Below are positions 1 to 11,535 of a stretch of DNA of 64,000 nucleotides, one piece after another (position 1 is the stretch's first letter; the number at the start of each line of letters is the position of its first letter). The stretch covers positions 1,984,001 through 2,048,000 of the forward strand of contig JAECYW010000010.1 in assembly GCA_023014335.1 (NCBI GenBank). Reading direction: 5' to 3'. Source of the stretch: Galerina marginata. Its lineage: Eukaryota > Basidiomycota > Agaricomycetes > Agaricales > Galerinaceae. The translations under genes were made by a program, and so were the position numbers. The notes beneath the pieces are model-generated. The model did not search any database. It saw only the letters and a list, made by a program, of their open reading frames with translations, and was not told the origin of the DNA.

Positions 1-1740
1 ATCTCCTGCCTCACCTTGGCCTCCGTGCTGCTTCCAATTGCTGCTCGGTAATTATATTGCTGTATGCACCGTATTGTATAGGCTACGCGATGTATTTCTA
101 GACTGTTTACATTTACGAAGCATGTACAAGGCTATAGGCGCCTAAATGAGCGGAGTACACTCTCCCGCTCTTCTCGAGTGGCTTGGGCTCAGCTCCCTCT
201 CGTCAATCGAACCTGACCCTGACCTAGAAGCAACCGGGCAATTACGCCCTAATAAGCGACGCAGTGCAGTGAAAGCGGTCTATTTTTTGGGAGCAAATGC
301 GGGAAGTAGGAATGGAGGAAATGGGGAGTTGATCCGATGGTTGCAGGTGCGCCGACGTGCTCACAATTCCATCTTTGCTTTTCCTAATGCTAATGTAGGC
401 CTACTGATTAGCATACTATCATTTGGCTAAGGTTTCATTCAATCTAGCTGTACCGTGCGCAAATGAATTGAGGCAATTACACCGCACCAGAATAAGCGCC
501 CAACGTGATCCCTCGTTTCATGTCATGTATTGCCCTCGTCCTCTCGCTATGTTGGAATCCAGCATGTAAATAGTTAATTTATTCAATTACCTATCACTAC
601 AGGAAGTTCCAGGTTGATATTTCAAGCCAAATGTAATTCAAGTAAGCCTCAATAATTCCGAGCTGATCAAAAGCCGCTTACTGATTATTTTACCGTGGCC
701 ATTGCCCCGACCCGCGACTTATTGACAGGTACTAGCCTAACGGGTGCCGAATAATAGATAACCTGGGTTGAAGCGGAGAAATAGACCGATTTTTTGGCAG
801 TGAAACAGGGAAGCAGACACGGAAGAGTCTGTAGTGTGATCGGATTGTTTGACGGCGCCGTTTGCGTGCTCCGCGCTCGCCACTCAAAGCACAAAAATAT
901 CAGCACTCAATCCAAGCTACTAAATAGCCATTCCAGCTATAAAGCTAAATTACAAGCATCTGATTATTCTATTCAACGGAAAATATTGAAATATTGATGG
1001 AAACCAAATCGCGAATTGGGCGCCCGGACTCTTCACTTCATGTCTCTGCCTTTAATCCGGTGCTAGTTCACTCAATTAATAACGAGTACTATATTTCAAT
1101 CTACATACGTTTTAATCTGTGTGTATAAACTACATCCACGGAAATTGAGCAGCTTGCCGTGTTTTCATGTTGAAGTAAGCTGTCTGCCGACCCACTGAAT
1201 GGAGTAAACCGTGGTTTAGTGGGATCCGAACAGCCGGCGATCTGTAAAGAAGCTTAATGTACGTGTTTTTTGGGATTGAAACAACGAAGTAGGGATGGAG
1301 GAGGGGGTGATCTGACGGCGTGTCGGAGGCGCTACATCCTCTTTCCAAATCGCGTCGTGTTCTCCCTAAACCTGACGTGAGCAGGTGACAAAAAAAAGGT
1401 CGGCAGTGGGGTGCCAAAAATGTGGCGGCTTTATGCTCCCGAATTAGCGGTAAATAAACTCTAAGGACCAAGAATCCAGACGCCATGACGTTCGAAAATG
1501 GAATGGAGGAGTGGATGTCCGATTCTATCTAAAATTATGTACCCGAGAAAATGTGTCGTATAGTACTACCGCGCAACTCAAATTTCTCAGTGTTAGCGTC
1601 TCACAATTACGCCAGAAAGCAGCAAGTGTTCAAGGCGACGCAGACGTAATCTCAGAGAAATAAATGATGAATGACTGCTTACCGTTGAACCTACCGAGTC
1701 AAAAGTTCAAATAAGCAAATATTTACAAGGGAAAATGGAT
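1..1740. other. gene-poor left end with degenerate repeats
   Basis: No convincing gene is visible. Three loosely similar stretches recur at about 280-380, 790-880 and 1265-1350. Each has a run like ATTTTTTGGGA or GATTTTTTGGC, then a purine-rich GGAAG/GGATGGAGG segment, then GATC and a GC-rich stretch. They look like old diverged copies of one repeat. The short open frames here have no recognisable domain. Confidence 0.4.
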
Positions 1741-1743
1741 GCC

Positions 1744-2110
1744 GAACACATAATATAATTTTGTTACCAGCAGCCGGGTAACCGGTAACAAAGTTATAGA
1801 AGTGGTAGAAGTTGGAAAGGGGGTCAGATCCAGTTGGTGATTATTTGTTGATGGAGGAGTGAAAAGGAACATAGAACACACAGTACGACTTTGTTCCCAG
1901 CAGCCGGGTAACCAGTAACAAAGCCATAAAGGTGGTAGAAGGCGAGTGAAAATAGTAAATTGGAGGCAGATGAACTGGGAATTTTACTGAGCCCAGGACA
2001 CACAATATAACTTCGCTCCCAGCAGCTGGGTAACCAGTAGCGAAGCCATAAGGGTGGTAGAAGTCGGAATGAAAGTGCGGCGGGCAGTAGATGGGAATGG
2101 CAAGAGTGAA
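1744..2110. repeat. three tandem ~125-bp copies, each with a hairpin
   Basis: Three head-to-tail copies begin near 1744, 1874 and 1996. Each contains a palindrome around a CCAGCAGC loop, followed by a GTGGTAGAAG tail. The arms are TTGTTACC (1761-1768) with GGTAACAA (1794-1801), CTTTGTT (1889-1895) with AACAAAG (1917-1923), and CTTCGCT (2011-2017) with AGCGAAG (2039-2045). Copies 2 and 3 differ at two stem positions, and both partners changed together, so pairing is kept. No function can be assigned. Confidence 0.75.
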
Positions 2111-2904
2111 TACGATAATAACTGGTCAGACAAGTAAGTAAATTTTGCAAGACTCAAAGCCACAAAGACTTACCAGTTTGCGCTAAGTGTGCATGTTGCG
2201 AGTTCGCTTTCCCAAGGTCGCGTGGTGTGGTGGATCCCAAAGAAGCCCAAATGTGGTATCGATCACATCTTGAAGCGCGCCTCCACTGGCAGAGTGCGAC
2301 GGGCACAGAAACTGAAAGAAAATAGTGCAGTGAGTTCCAGTGCATTCAAATTTATAACTGATTGCTCACTGGATGAGTAGGACGGTACGATAGAGAGGGA
2401 AATGAAAGCGAGGGCGACGAGGATGATGGGGGTTAGAGACAGAGATGCGGCATGATTGAAAGGAAAACTCAAAGTGTGACACCGACGGAGTGAGAGTCGG
2501 TTGAGCGGAATGTGAAGCGTCCAATTACAGGAGATCAATGTGGATCGCCAAGTGAGAAGTCGGTTCCCTGAGGCCTTCTCCAAGCTAATGATTTGAGCAG
2601 ATCCCGTTCAAATCCCGTTTTAAATTTAATCTTGTGAGTATATTCTATTCCATTGTACAGACTAAAAATCATCCAAAAATTTAAAAAGAGGTAAGGGCTT
2701 TTAATTCCTCAAATATTCTGAATTTACAATGGTGGTCTGGGTAATATTTACGACTGAGGAGGCTGAGCCGGCAGTGCGTCCGCAGCGTCTTGGAGCTTGA
2801 GAAGGTCACTGACATTAATTTGTGGAGCCCAGAACAGCTCTGATGTCCGTAAGCCCATTAAATCTTGGGTTTCAAACTAGCAAAGACTTAAGACCCTGGC
2901 CGTT

Positions 2905-3057
2905 TGTGAACTCAGTGTTTGACAAGCGAGACAATTCACTAAGAAGCAGCTAAGAAGTAAAGAAGAGACTTCTGAGTTATTCGGATGAGAACTCAGTGTT
3001 TGACGAGCGACTAAGAAACGGCTAAAGTAAAGAAGAGACTTCTGAGTTATTCGGACA
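2905..3057. repeat. two tandem copies of a ~75-bp repeat
   Basis: The segment starting AACTCAGTGTTTGAC and ending GACTTCTGAGTTATTCGGA occurs twice in direct order, at about 2909-2983 and 2991-3052. The second copy is shortened by small deletions. Nothing coding is seen in it. Confidence 0.65.
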
Positions 3058-3449
3058 TTAGATCCTCACTGAGTAAAGCGAACAAGTACAATGACTCAGA
3101 ACTTAGAAGCCCTCAGATCAGTGCACCAGTGTTTGTTAGCGCTGTGATTGGACCCGGTATCCTTGGCATGCAAAAGATATAAAAGGTGTGTACTTACTGG
3201 CTGAGCAGAGGAACCCCATCCCGTTGTCTGCCGTCGTAATGCTTGCATTCCTTCCCTGATACCTCCCCTCATTGTCGTTGGGATCAAAGCCTTTATCAAA
3301 GCTTTATCTCTTGTGTTTGGCATATGATGTGCCAAACATTGTGCTCGACAACTTCCTTTTCCGACATCCACCATCTATGGCGTTGTAGGTATTATTCTTC
3401 ATTTTGTTATTAACATTTGTGCTCATATATATTTACCTGCAGGTCTGGT

Positions 3450-4130
3450 AGAAGATGCTCGGAAATCTAACTTGATATTTGGACTTCCGAGAAACCCTGT
3501 GAGTTTGTTTTCACAGCTGTCATCCTTCATTTTCGGGTCTAACTATCTAATCAAAGGTTTTGCGAGCGTCTGAAGCAGTCAGAAATTCCGACTTGATATT
3601 TGGAGTTCCGGGAAATGCAGTGAGTGTGCTTTCACAGTATGGTCTTTCACTTTCGAGGCTAACCGACTGATTGAAGGTTTTGCAATGGATCCACGGTCTG
3701 AAGCGGTTCGAAAATTCTTGATATTTGGAGTTCCCGGGAATGGTGTATTGATTAATGGTAAGCTTATCCTTCTTATTTCTTTTTCTTTTATAACCCCATT
3801 GTCGAGCATTTGACTTGACTTCTTAGGGTTCACTAATCGCCAACGTGTTGCTGCTACAGCCTTCTCAATACTCCAGAAATTCCAACTTGATATTCAGACG
3901 TCCGAGAAATGCTGCTGCATGGGTTTGGTCTACATGGTAAGCCATTTTCTTTTTTACTTTGAGTACGGCTGATTTTACTTAACCCCCAGCATCCAACTCA
4001 TTTTCCTTCATCCGCTAATTGCGTTTGAGTCAGTCCGATGGTTTTGTAAGTGTTTATTTCTTCAAGTTCTGTACGACTCGGATGCCTAATTTTTAATTTA
4101 CCCCGCTCTCGGAATGCGACTCAATATTCA
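3450..4130. repeat. degenerate tandem repeat around AACTTGATATTTGG
   Basis: A core of the form ACTTGATATTTGGA followed by CTTCCGAGAAA or GTTCCGGGAAA recurs at about 3470, 3590, 3717 and 3879, with a weaker copy near 4110. Spacing is roughly 120-165 bases. Copies one to three share flanking TTTTCACAG and GAAGGTTTTGC blocks. The rest of the stretch up to 4,785 has no recognisable gene. It includes a pyrimidine-rich (CCCTT)n-like tract at 4612-4640. Confidence 0.6.
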
Positions 4131-4785
4131 GTCTTCCGCTAATCACCTCCCCGCAACCGTTCCACCACCTGCATCCTTATTTATCGACTACAACATTTCA
4201 CAAAGATTCACGCATGCAATCACGCACCATGAAACCACGGCCCACGCTTCATTTTTTTTTGCACCAATTCAACCTTGAAGGCAACTTGAAGATCAACAAT
4301 CTGATTCGATTTCTTGAGTTCCCTCAATCAACTCACTCAGGTATGAATTTCTTATGAGTTACGTCTGTTTCAAATCTCAAAGTCACCGAAACACCTCTTA
4401 CAGCTTTCGCCGTTGTTGCGGCTCTCACTCCGACTCGGAATCCTAAAGGCCTGAAGGATTAGGGTTAGATGGTTTTGGTGGTTAATGGGTCGAATTCGAG
4501 GGTTAGATGCGAGGGTATTCAAGGGGAAAACCAGTTTATTCGTGGCTACTGGCTACATACACAGTGAGTGGTATCTGTATTTCTATCCCAATCCCGTCCC
4601 AATCATATACCTTCCCTTCCCTTCCCTTTACCTTCCTTCCCACTTCGTCGATGGGTGCAGGTGCACCCGTCTCGCTGTTCTCCTGCCTGCCCTTCGGGGT
4701 GGGAGAACCTATGCCTGTAGGAATAAAAGGAGAGGACGGAGGGTTCAAAACTTGCTCTCTTTTTAACAGTCTAGTACTTTTATAG

Positions 4786-6673
4786 TTAGTCTCTTTTGAA
4801 AAAACACCTACTTTTTATATGTTTGTGCCTGAAAAAACATACAGATGAGAGGAAGGAAGAAGGGAAGAATGAAAAACCCAGGAGCGAGCGAGAATGTGAG
4901 ATTGCTGCTACATTGAACCAAAATGATGAGGGTAAGCAAATGGGTGCCGAAGGAGAGATATCAGAGTCAGTTTGTACACGTCCATTCAAAATGGAGAAAT
5001 ACGAACCTCACTTCCCCCTCCCCGCTAACTCCAACACCGCTCCACCCATCCCGCCCGCGCGTCCACGCACACCGCTCGTCGGGTTTGAGGTTCGTTTTGG
5101 ACCATCCTTTTTGGGGCGGTGCGGAGCTTGAAGAGGAAGATGCAGCGGTTGTCGTTGTGGCTAGGAGGGCTGGTGAGTCGGACGGGAGTGGGCCTGGATC
5201 AAGCAAAACGAAAAAGGAGCAGAGAGCACAACACAAACATCAGCATGAGGAAGAAAGAAGGGAAGAAGGGAAGAATGAAAAACCCACCCCCAAAACGCTC
5301 ATTCTCCCACAGCTGCACCTCCCGCATCTCTGCGTTCCAACACACATCGCTGAGCCTATCGTCGTCCATGGCGCGCTGCACCCTCATCGCCAGCGGGACT
5401 GGTACCGGCTTCTCGCTCTCGACATCTGAAGGGGCATCCACACCCGCCTCCTTCCTCCTGCGGAGGCGGAGTACCACCATCGTCCTCTCTTTCGCTTTCT
5501 CGAACCTTACGAGAAGCACAGGCGCGATGTCCACGATAGTAGGCACTATAACAGGCGCGAAAGCCCGTATGTATGGGTGTGTCATGAAGAACGGCGCAAG
5601 CCCGAGGAGGAGACACGTTTCGCGGATCGGGAACCAGGGGAGGTGTACGAGAAATAGGAGGGGGAGGAATGTTAAGACGAGGAAGGTCAGAATGTGTGTG
5701 GTGTATGGCGAGCGGGGAGGCGGGGCTACATAGGCGGTATTTGCGCTTGAGTTTGCGTTTGAGGTTGAGCTTGGGCGTTGGCGGGTTGGGGATAGGTGTT
5801 GGGGGGTGAGATGGAGGTGGTACACGTAGGGTTCGATGAGGGCGTGGAGGTCGGCTCTGGATGAGAGTCGTCAGCTGAGAGCAAGGAAGATGGGAAAAGA
5901 GACCTACGCGGCACCCATGAGATTTTGAATGCCTTGGATGTTGGCTTGCCAGGGTACGGATCCCTCTGCGATTGGCGGAGAGGTCGAGGAGTCTTGCGAT
6001 GCAGCGTCGTCAATGGAATAGAGAGGGTCAGTTTTTGATGTTGCTGGGTACGGATATGTTGCGAGGATGACACCAATGAGAATCGCATGAGGGAGGAGCA
6101 GCAGGGCTCGAGGGTAAAAACCTTCGCAGGCAATCAGTCAAACATCCTAAACCATCCTGCAGCCAACTCACATAGAAAAGCATACGCAGCCATCCACACA
6201 GCGGTCCTCATCCACCCCTTCTTCCACAGCACGATCTCTTCTATTCGGTCTTGCAACCAAAACGCCGGTCCGATGATGGACACGAAGCGCTTGAAATTCG
6301 TCGACATGATCGGCAACGAAAGTGGGTCTTTCGAGGACAACAAACTCGTATTTTCAGCCTCTAGTTTCTTCCGCGGTTCAGGGAGAGTCGGAGTTGATGA
6401 AGTAGGACCAGGCGTCAAAGGAGGAAGAGACGCTGAGAGGAGGAGTTGGGGGATTAGGGAAAGCGTGGGCGAAGCCAAGGAGCCTGCTGTGTTTGATAAG
6501 AGCGACGGTCGTCGTTTGGCCGCTGTTGGAGAAGGCGGAGGCGATGGATGCGGGATGGAGGTCGTGATTTTCGGTGCTGGTCGGATGTCGTGTCGTGTGG
6601 CATTCCCAGAGTCTAAGGAGCTCCGTAAGCGGGTTGCGCCAACGGGGAGCTCGATGTAGTCCAGCGTCGCCAT
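4786..6673 (-). CDS. Pex24/Pex28-32-type peroxisomal membrane peroxin, 3' end altered
   Basis: Exons on the minus strand are 6673-6172, 6121-5908, 5856-5288, 5193-5007, 4904-4878 and a tentative last exon 4828-4786; all junctions keep frame. The product is about 513 residues. It has a Ser/Pro-rich N-terminus, then the family hallmark WLQDRIEEIVLWKK, a hydrophobic RALLLLPHAIL segment, an LIEPYVYHLHL block and two more membrane segments. A dysferlin-like C-terminal region follows (MREVQLWENERFG, WTRGRDGWSG, SNLTFSLAPG). Family members integrate in the peroxisome membrane and affect peroxisome number and size. The usual continuation after LAPG, an aromatic-rich strand and a GWVYTND-like block, could not be found. 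The last exon gives an unrelated 14-residue tail, so the gene may be truncated. An in-frame ATG also lies at 6730. Confidence 0.75.
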
Positions 6674-6777
6674 TTTTTGGGGTTCTTCTAAATGATGTTT
6701 TGAAGGTAAAAAGTGTTGGCTTTCAAGCAAGATAAGTCAGGCGTTCAGCTGTCCATACAATTCCCAATATCTTTCAT

Positions 6778-7270
6778 AAACCTTGTCAGAAACCGCTCGA
6801 AACGTGTAAGGTGCGCCACCTACTGTTGAATACAATTGTGATATGGCTCTTCTGAGAACTTGGCCAGTCGGATAGTTCGGCTTTCCGTATGATTCCTATA
6901 TGAACCTTGTCAGAAAACAGCTCGAAACGCGTAACCTGCGCCACCTACTGTCGAATACGATTGCAATACGGCTCTCCTGAAGACTTGGCCAGTTGGATAA
7001 TTCAGCTTACGATTCCTAATACCCTGCATAAACCTTGTCAGAAACCTCTCGAAACGTGTAACCTGCGCCACCTACTGTTGAATACGATTGCAATATGGCT
7101 CTTCTGGGGACTTGGCCAGTCGGATAATTCAGCTGTCCGTAGGATTCCTGATATCCTGCATAAACCTTGTCACAAAACCGCTCGAAACGTGCAACCTGCG
7201 CTACCTACTGTTGGATATGATTGCGATATGGCTCCTGAGGACTTGGCCAATAGATACTTCAAATTTCAAA
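6778..7270. repeat. four tandem copies of a ~128-bp unit
   Basis: The unit starts AAACCTTGTCAGAAAC and continues with GCTCGAAACGTGTAA, TGCGCCACCTACTGTTGAATA, ATATGGCTCTTCTG and GACTTGGCCAGTCGGATA. Copies begin near 6778, 6903, 7030 and 7162; the last is shorter at its 3' end. Copies differ by point changes and small indels. No gene is seen here or in the following 7,280-7,917. Confidence 0.85.
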
Positions 7271-7917
7271 GAATAGTTGGATAATATAACTGCAAAATTG
7301 AAATTGTTAGAGGTCATATATGTTCCTCACAGCCTCCGAGATCCAAAACCCAAAGGCCCACCATGAAATTATGGGTTTCTGTCCGATACAGGTCTGTGAG
7401 GTAGGTCGAAAGAGGTAAAATAGATTATCGTTGGCAAAACAGACAGTGGCAGTTCTCGGCGTGCAAGCAATGATGTTGAAGGCGTTAGTAATAAACAGGG
7501 ACAAATAACGCGTTCGACGCCATTCGCGGTGTTGACCACGATCAATCATCATGATCTCACCATCTCGTATTCGTTTATTTTTGACTGGAGAGAATTCTCA
7601 CAAGAGTCACCACCTTTGAGCGCGTCCTGCCACAATCCTTGTCAATTACGTCTAGGCCTGTGATCGCAACTTCGTGCTTCATAGGTATTGGATAGTTGAC
7701 AGCGTACTGCGTCACGCGTGTCTTTGAAGGAGGACTGGGCATAGTTTGCCCGGGTTAGTGGAGGAATATTGTAAGGTATTTTTTATACCGCATTCGCTCT
7801 CAAATTGTAGCACTGACTCGTCAGAATGGAAAGCACTATAGGGTCAAACTTTTTGTTCAGCGTCGACTTGAAACCTTTTGGATTTATCGTCCAGCCCACG
7901 AACACACATACATTAAT

Positions 7918-9432
7918 ATGCCCCAAATTGAACTACTACCGCCAGAACTGCTGCACATGATATTCACCTTCGTCCACTCCGATTTCAAGCTTACAACCGC
8001 AGCCTTCGAACACGGTCTCTGCCAACCCGAGATCGACATATTCCAAGGCTTCGACGACGGTCAGGGATACGAAATGGAGGTGGCCCAATTCCTGGTCGAG
8101 CAAACGATTCAAATCACCTCTTCAAATTCTGCGTCCCTCTTCCCGTATTCCCTCGCGGCTGTGTGCAACACGTGGAAAAGAGTTTTATCAGGTTCACCCG
8201 TCTTCTGGACACACGTTGTTCTCTTCGTTGACTCACCACCCACTCCGATGGACGACGCTCGCCAATACCTCCAATGGTCGCGCCAGCTACCGATCGACGT
8301 TTTCCTCCTGAGAGCATCCGAATCCGATTTTCAGATAAATGATATATTCCACAGCCTACCAGAACAACAGCACGTAGCCGATTTTATCGGCCTTCTACGA
8401 CCACACATGCCCCGCTGCAGGAGCCTACACATCGACGCCAACGTGAACTCGTCGCTCCCACATCTGTCGGACATCGTCCCAAGCCACGCTCCACTGCTCA
8501 GGTCCCTAAGCCTCACCTGCGAATTCGACTATATGTTAGAAGAGCGGCTCTTCGTAGCCCCACCACGCATCCCAGATGTCCGTACCCAACTCCAAACAAT
8601 GGAAATAGACGGGCACAGCTTCCTCCGCGCGTACCTCCATCCCCCGCATTGGTTCGAATACCAACCCCAGCTCCGGCACCTCGGGATATCCACATTCGAT
8701 CACCCTTTCTCCTCCCTTTCCCTCCACCAGACCCTCTACACAATCCATACTCAGTTCAACTACACTCTATCGTCCCTCGGCCTCACGAATCTGAACTTTG
8801 ACCTGGACACCGATGACGCGGAGTCGGAGATATATTCCTTTGAGCGCCTCCAGGAGCTCAAACTGGAGGAAATCAAGCCCGATGTTCTGTCAGAGTTTCT
8901 GCGACTCTGCTCTTTTCCCCGTCTTAGGCTCTTGCACCTCCGGAATTGCAAGGGACTGAGTAATGGAGTATTCGATGTCTTACGACCCCAGATTCCAATG
9001 CTCGCCATCTCCAAACCGGCGTCCAGCCCAGCTGAAATCAGAAATCTGCTAAGCAGCTGGCTCGGCATAGCCCTCTTCTTGTCCAGCCCTGACACGCCGT
9101 ACGACTACGTCGTCGATGACCTTACAGCTTCACCTTGTGACACGCCTACCGGCTCACTTAGCCCTCCAGTATTCTGTCGCCATTTACAGGTCCTCGTCTT
9201 CCTCGCATGCCCCCTGCCCTCTTTCTCCACTATTAAACAAATGATCGAACAAAGAAACAGCAATGTCGATTATGATGACCCGGATTGGCGAACGAACGCG
9301 TCCTTCGGCCCTGCGATTGGGGTTCTGGAGGTTAGGCAATGTTGGGAAGTACCCGGTTCTCCCATGTGGACGCAGGAAGAAAGGGACTGGTTAGCGAGTA
9401 GGGTCGCTACTTTTATTTGGATGGATGTTTAA
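7918..9432 (+). CDS. F-box-like protein, array member 1
   Basis: A single uninterrupted 504-residue frame begins MPQIELLPPELLHMIFTFVH, which matches the N-terminal F-box pattern (LPPELL..IF). This motif binds Skp1 in SCF ubiquitin ligases. The remainder is a long divergent region with leucine-rich strand-like segments (LRSLSLTCEF, LRHLGIS, LQELKLEEI) of the kind used for substrate choice. It shares the order of motifs with the three genes downstream: an SVC..W block followed by SGSPVFWTHVVLFVD, YLQWSRQLPIDVF, RCRSLHIDANVN, and a C-terminal MIEQRNSNVDYDD..W. It is the most divergent of the four. The start is the first ATG before the F-box. The target is unknown. Confidence 0.85.
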   Translation: MPQIELLPPELLHMIFTFVHSDFKLTTAAFEHGLCQPEIDIFQGFDDGQGYEMEVAQFLVEQTIQITSSNSASLFPYSLAAVCNTWKRVLSGSPVFWTHVVLFVDSPPTPMDDARQYLQWSRQLPIDVFLLRASESDFQINDIFHSLPEQQHVADFIGLLRPHMPRCRSLHIDANVNSSLPHLSDIVPSHAPLLRSLSLTCEFDYMLEERLFVAPPRIPDVRTQLQTMEIDGHSFLRAYLHPPHWFEYQPQLRHLGISTFDHPFSSLSLHQTLYTIHTQFNYTLSSLGLTNLNFDLDTDDAESEIYSFERLQELKLEEIKPDVLSEFLRLCSFPRLRLLHLRNCKGLSNGVFDVLRPQIPMLAISKPASSPAEIRNLLSSWLGIALFLSSPDTPYDYVVDDLTASPCDTPTGSLSPPVFCRHLQVLVFLACPLPSFSTIKQMIEQRNSNVDYDDPDWRTNASFGPAIGVLEVRQCWEVPGSPMWTQEERDWLASRVATFIWMDV

Positions 9433-9906
9433 TGAGGTTGAGTGGTACTTATCTTGCTTTTGGACAATGGACTTTGCAATATTGGAGCTTTTCTTTTCTT
9501 TTTTTGAGACACCGCATCAGGGTGTCAACTGTAAGTAGTGTCGAAGGCTTCATACCCGCATTTCTGAGTCGCATGACCCTTTCCGCGATGTGCAAGCCTT
9601 TTGGCTGCCAGTGGCTCTTGGCACTCGCCGTTCGGGACCAATTTAGAAATGATTACCGCTTTTAGACGGAACATCGTTCAAATTTTGCAAGCAAAAGCAA
9701 ATAAAGATTTGATCAATGATTTTCTGCACGTCAACGATGTTCTTCCACGCACCCAATTCTACGTATACCTGTCGCATTTGTCTTCGATTTCTCGGAACTT
9801 CAAGGTGAATCAAACCTTTTCAAATAGATTTTTACTATTCAACTCACTTCAACCGCCATTCAAGTTCAAACTTGCGACTTCAGCCTTTTGTTTTAGGAGC
9901 CAGAAG
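9433..9906. other. intergenic between F-box genes 1 and 2
   Basis: About 470 bases with no separate gene. The open frame of the next gene runs upstream to 9601, but that part has no family similarity. The F-box begins only after the ATG at 9907, so it is taken as leader sequence. Confidence 0.5.
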
Positions 9907-11535
9907 ATGGCACTGGGGTCTATTTCAGCAATTCCTCCCGAGATTCTTTCTGAGATATTCAAATATGTGCACTCAGAATTCCTCCTCACGCATGATCTCC
10001 AAGCCATTATCCGACCACAGAACCACGATCCCGACGAAGACTCCGACGCCGATTCTGATTCTTCTACCACATCGTCGGAGCGCGCAATGAATTCAGTTGA
10101 CGTCCAAAAGCTGCTTGATATTGCTAGGAGCACGTCATTTTTCCCGAACGCCGTCGCCTCCGTGTGTACCTTCTGGGAAGACGTCCTCTCTTCCACCCCT
10201 GATTTCTGGACGACTTTGGTTTTCTTTTTGGATAAGGACCCCACAGGGACCGAGGAAGTCAAAAGGTATCTCTCATATTCGCGTGATTTGCCCATCGACG
10301 TCTTCATGACGCGCCGAGAGGACCTATGTCCACCTCCTTGGGTAGCCGAGATGTCGGAGACGCCTTGGGTTCGGGAAAACATGGAATGCTTGATGCCGCA
10401 TATCCGTCGGTGCAGGACCTTGCACGTGGATGTGACGATTAACATATCGCTTCCTGTCCTCCCGAGCCTTATTCGGTCAAGCTCGACGCGTCTTCAGACG
10501 CTATCCTTCATGAGCGACGTTGGGTTGGCTGTTTGGGAAAAGGACGAAGGAAAACACAACTTTTTCACGGAGCCGATTATGGACCGTTCGGAAAGCGGTT
10601 CTGTATTTGTGTTCGAGCCGAAATTGAATACTTTATCCATCGATGGAAGGAACTTCCAACGCGCCATCGCTGAAGACAAGACTTGGCTATGGGAACTGGA
10701 CGGCCTGGAGGAATTAACAATTTTTCATTATGCCCCTCTTGCGATTTCCCGCGAGACTTGTGCATCTGAAACTAGTTTTGACACTCACAAATGTGATGAG
10801 TGTCGGCTGGACTTGTACGAGACCTTCGAGAAAATAGAGTCGTTTTCCTCCCTCATTAACCTCAAATTCGATGCGGTACACTTCGACATATCACCAGCAG
10901 ATCATGAGGAAACCGCATTCAACTTGTCCTTCATCGGCCATCTTACATTCGAGAATATGGCGCCAGAAATCATCCAGGAGATATTCCGGGTCTGTATGTC
11001 GGAAGGCATGGAAGATCTCACATCCTTGACGTTCGTCCACTGCCCTCGCCTCCATGAAGTTAAAGTCCCCGACTTTGGAATTCCCTCGTTGTATTTATTA
11101 GGGCTCGAAGAAGACGTTAATCTGGAGCCAATCGTCACGGCCTGGGACGGGACTGAACTTTCGATTACTGGTTGCGCCAGTTTCTCAGACGCGTTCCTCC
11201 AACTGTTGGGCACACCCAAAGTTCCCGAGTCAGACGGCGATGACGATGAAAGCGATGAAGAATCCGAACTTGGACCTACTTTTCTATGTGACGACATGAC
11301 GTCGTTGGACATACACACCGTCGGGCAACCCACCTTCTCGGTTGGTGCTCTGCGCAAGATGGTAGAAGCCAGAGGTTGCATGGTGGATTACTCAGACGAC
11401 AACTGGAAACAAAGTCCAGGATTTGGTCCCGCGATTGTGAGACTAAATGTCAGTGGCCAGGTCCCAGAACTTTCGACAGAAGAGCTCGCGTGGTTTCGGT
11501 CTCGAATATCGTGGTTTTCTTGGATTGAAGGATAA
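9907..11535 (+). CDS. F-box-like protein, array member 2
   Basis: Single exon, 542 residues. The chosen ATG (9907) gives MALGSISAIPPEILSEIFKY, aligning with the starts of the other members; an earlier in-frame start would add unrelated residues. After the F-box comes an acidic, Ser-rich spacer, then the blocks shared with the next two genes: FWTTLVFFLD, YSRDLPIDVFMTRR, RCRTLHVDVT, LSIDGRNFQRA, HKCDECRLDLY, FENMAPEIIQEIFRVC and, near the C-terminus, GQVPELSTEELAWFRSR. A second acidic run (DGDDDESDEESE) is specific to this copy. By family it should be an SCF substrate adaptor; its substrate cannot be told from sequence. Confidence 0.85.
   Translation: MALGSISAIPPEILSEIFKYVHSEFLLTHDLQAIIRPQNHDPDEDSDADSDSSTTSSERAMNSVDVQKLLDIARSTSFFPNAVASVCTFWEDVLSSTPDFWTTLVFFLDKDPTGTEEVKRYLSYSRDLPIDVFMTRREDLCPPPWVAEMSETPWVRENMECLMPHIRRCRTLHVDVTINISLPVLPSLIRSSSTRLQTLSFMSDVGLAVWEKDEGKHNFFTEPIMDRSESGSVFVFEPKLNTLSIDGRNFQRAIAEDKTWLWELDGLEELTIFHYAPLAISRETCASETSFDTHKCDECRLDLYETFEKIESFSSLINLKFDAVHFDISPADHEETAFNLSFIGHLTFENMAPEIIQEIFRVCMSEGMEDLTSLTFVHCPRLHEVKVPDFGIPSLYLLGLEEDVNLEPIVTAWDGTELSITGCASFSDAFLQLLGTPKVPESDGDDDESDEESELGPTFLCDDMTSLDIHTVGQPTFSVGALRKMVEARGCMVDYSDDNWKQSPGFGPAIVRLNVSGQVPELSTEELAWFRSRISWFSWIEG

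Noticed and set aside
1824..2150. 108-codon minus-strand frame with repeated peptide pieces
   Set aside because: The frame is a by-product of the tandem hairpin repeat. Its peptide repeats follow the DNA repeats, and no codon-level conservation is seen.
4449..4466. ATTAGGGTTAGATGG, telomere-like
   Set aside because: Only one TTAGGG unit is present, inside an ordinary sequence context; there is no array, so it is not a telomere or an interstitial telomere tract.
5119..5733. 204-codon open frame on the plus strand
   Set aside because: It is the antisense of the peroxin exons on the minus strand, and its composition shows no domain.
9601..9906. N-terminal extension of F-box member 2
   Set aside because: The open frame begins earlier, but the extra ~100 residues lack similarity to the other members, and the F-box starts right after the ATG at 9907.
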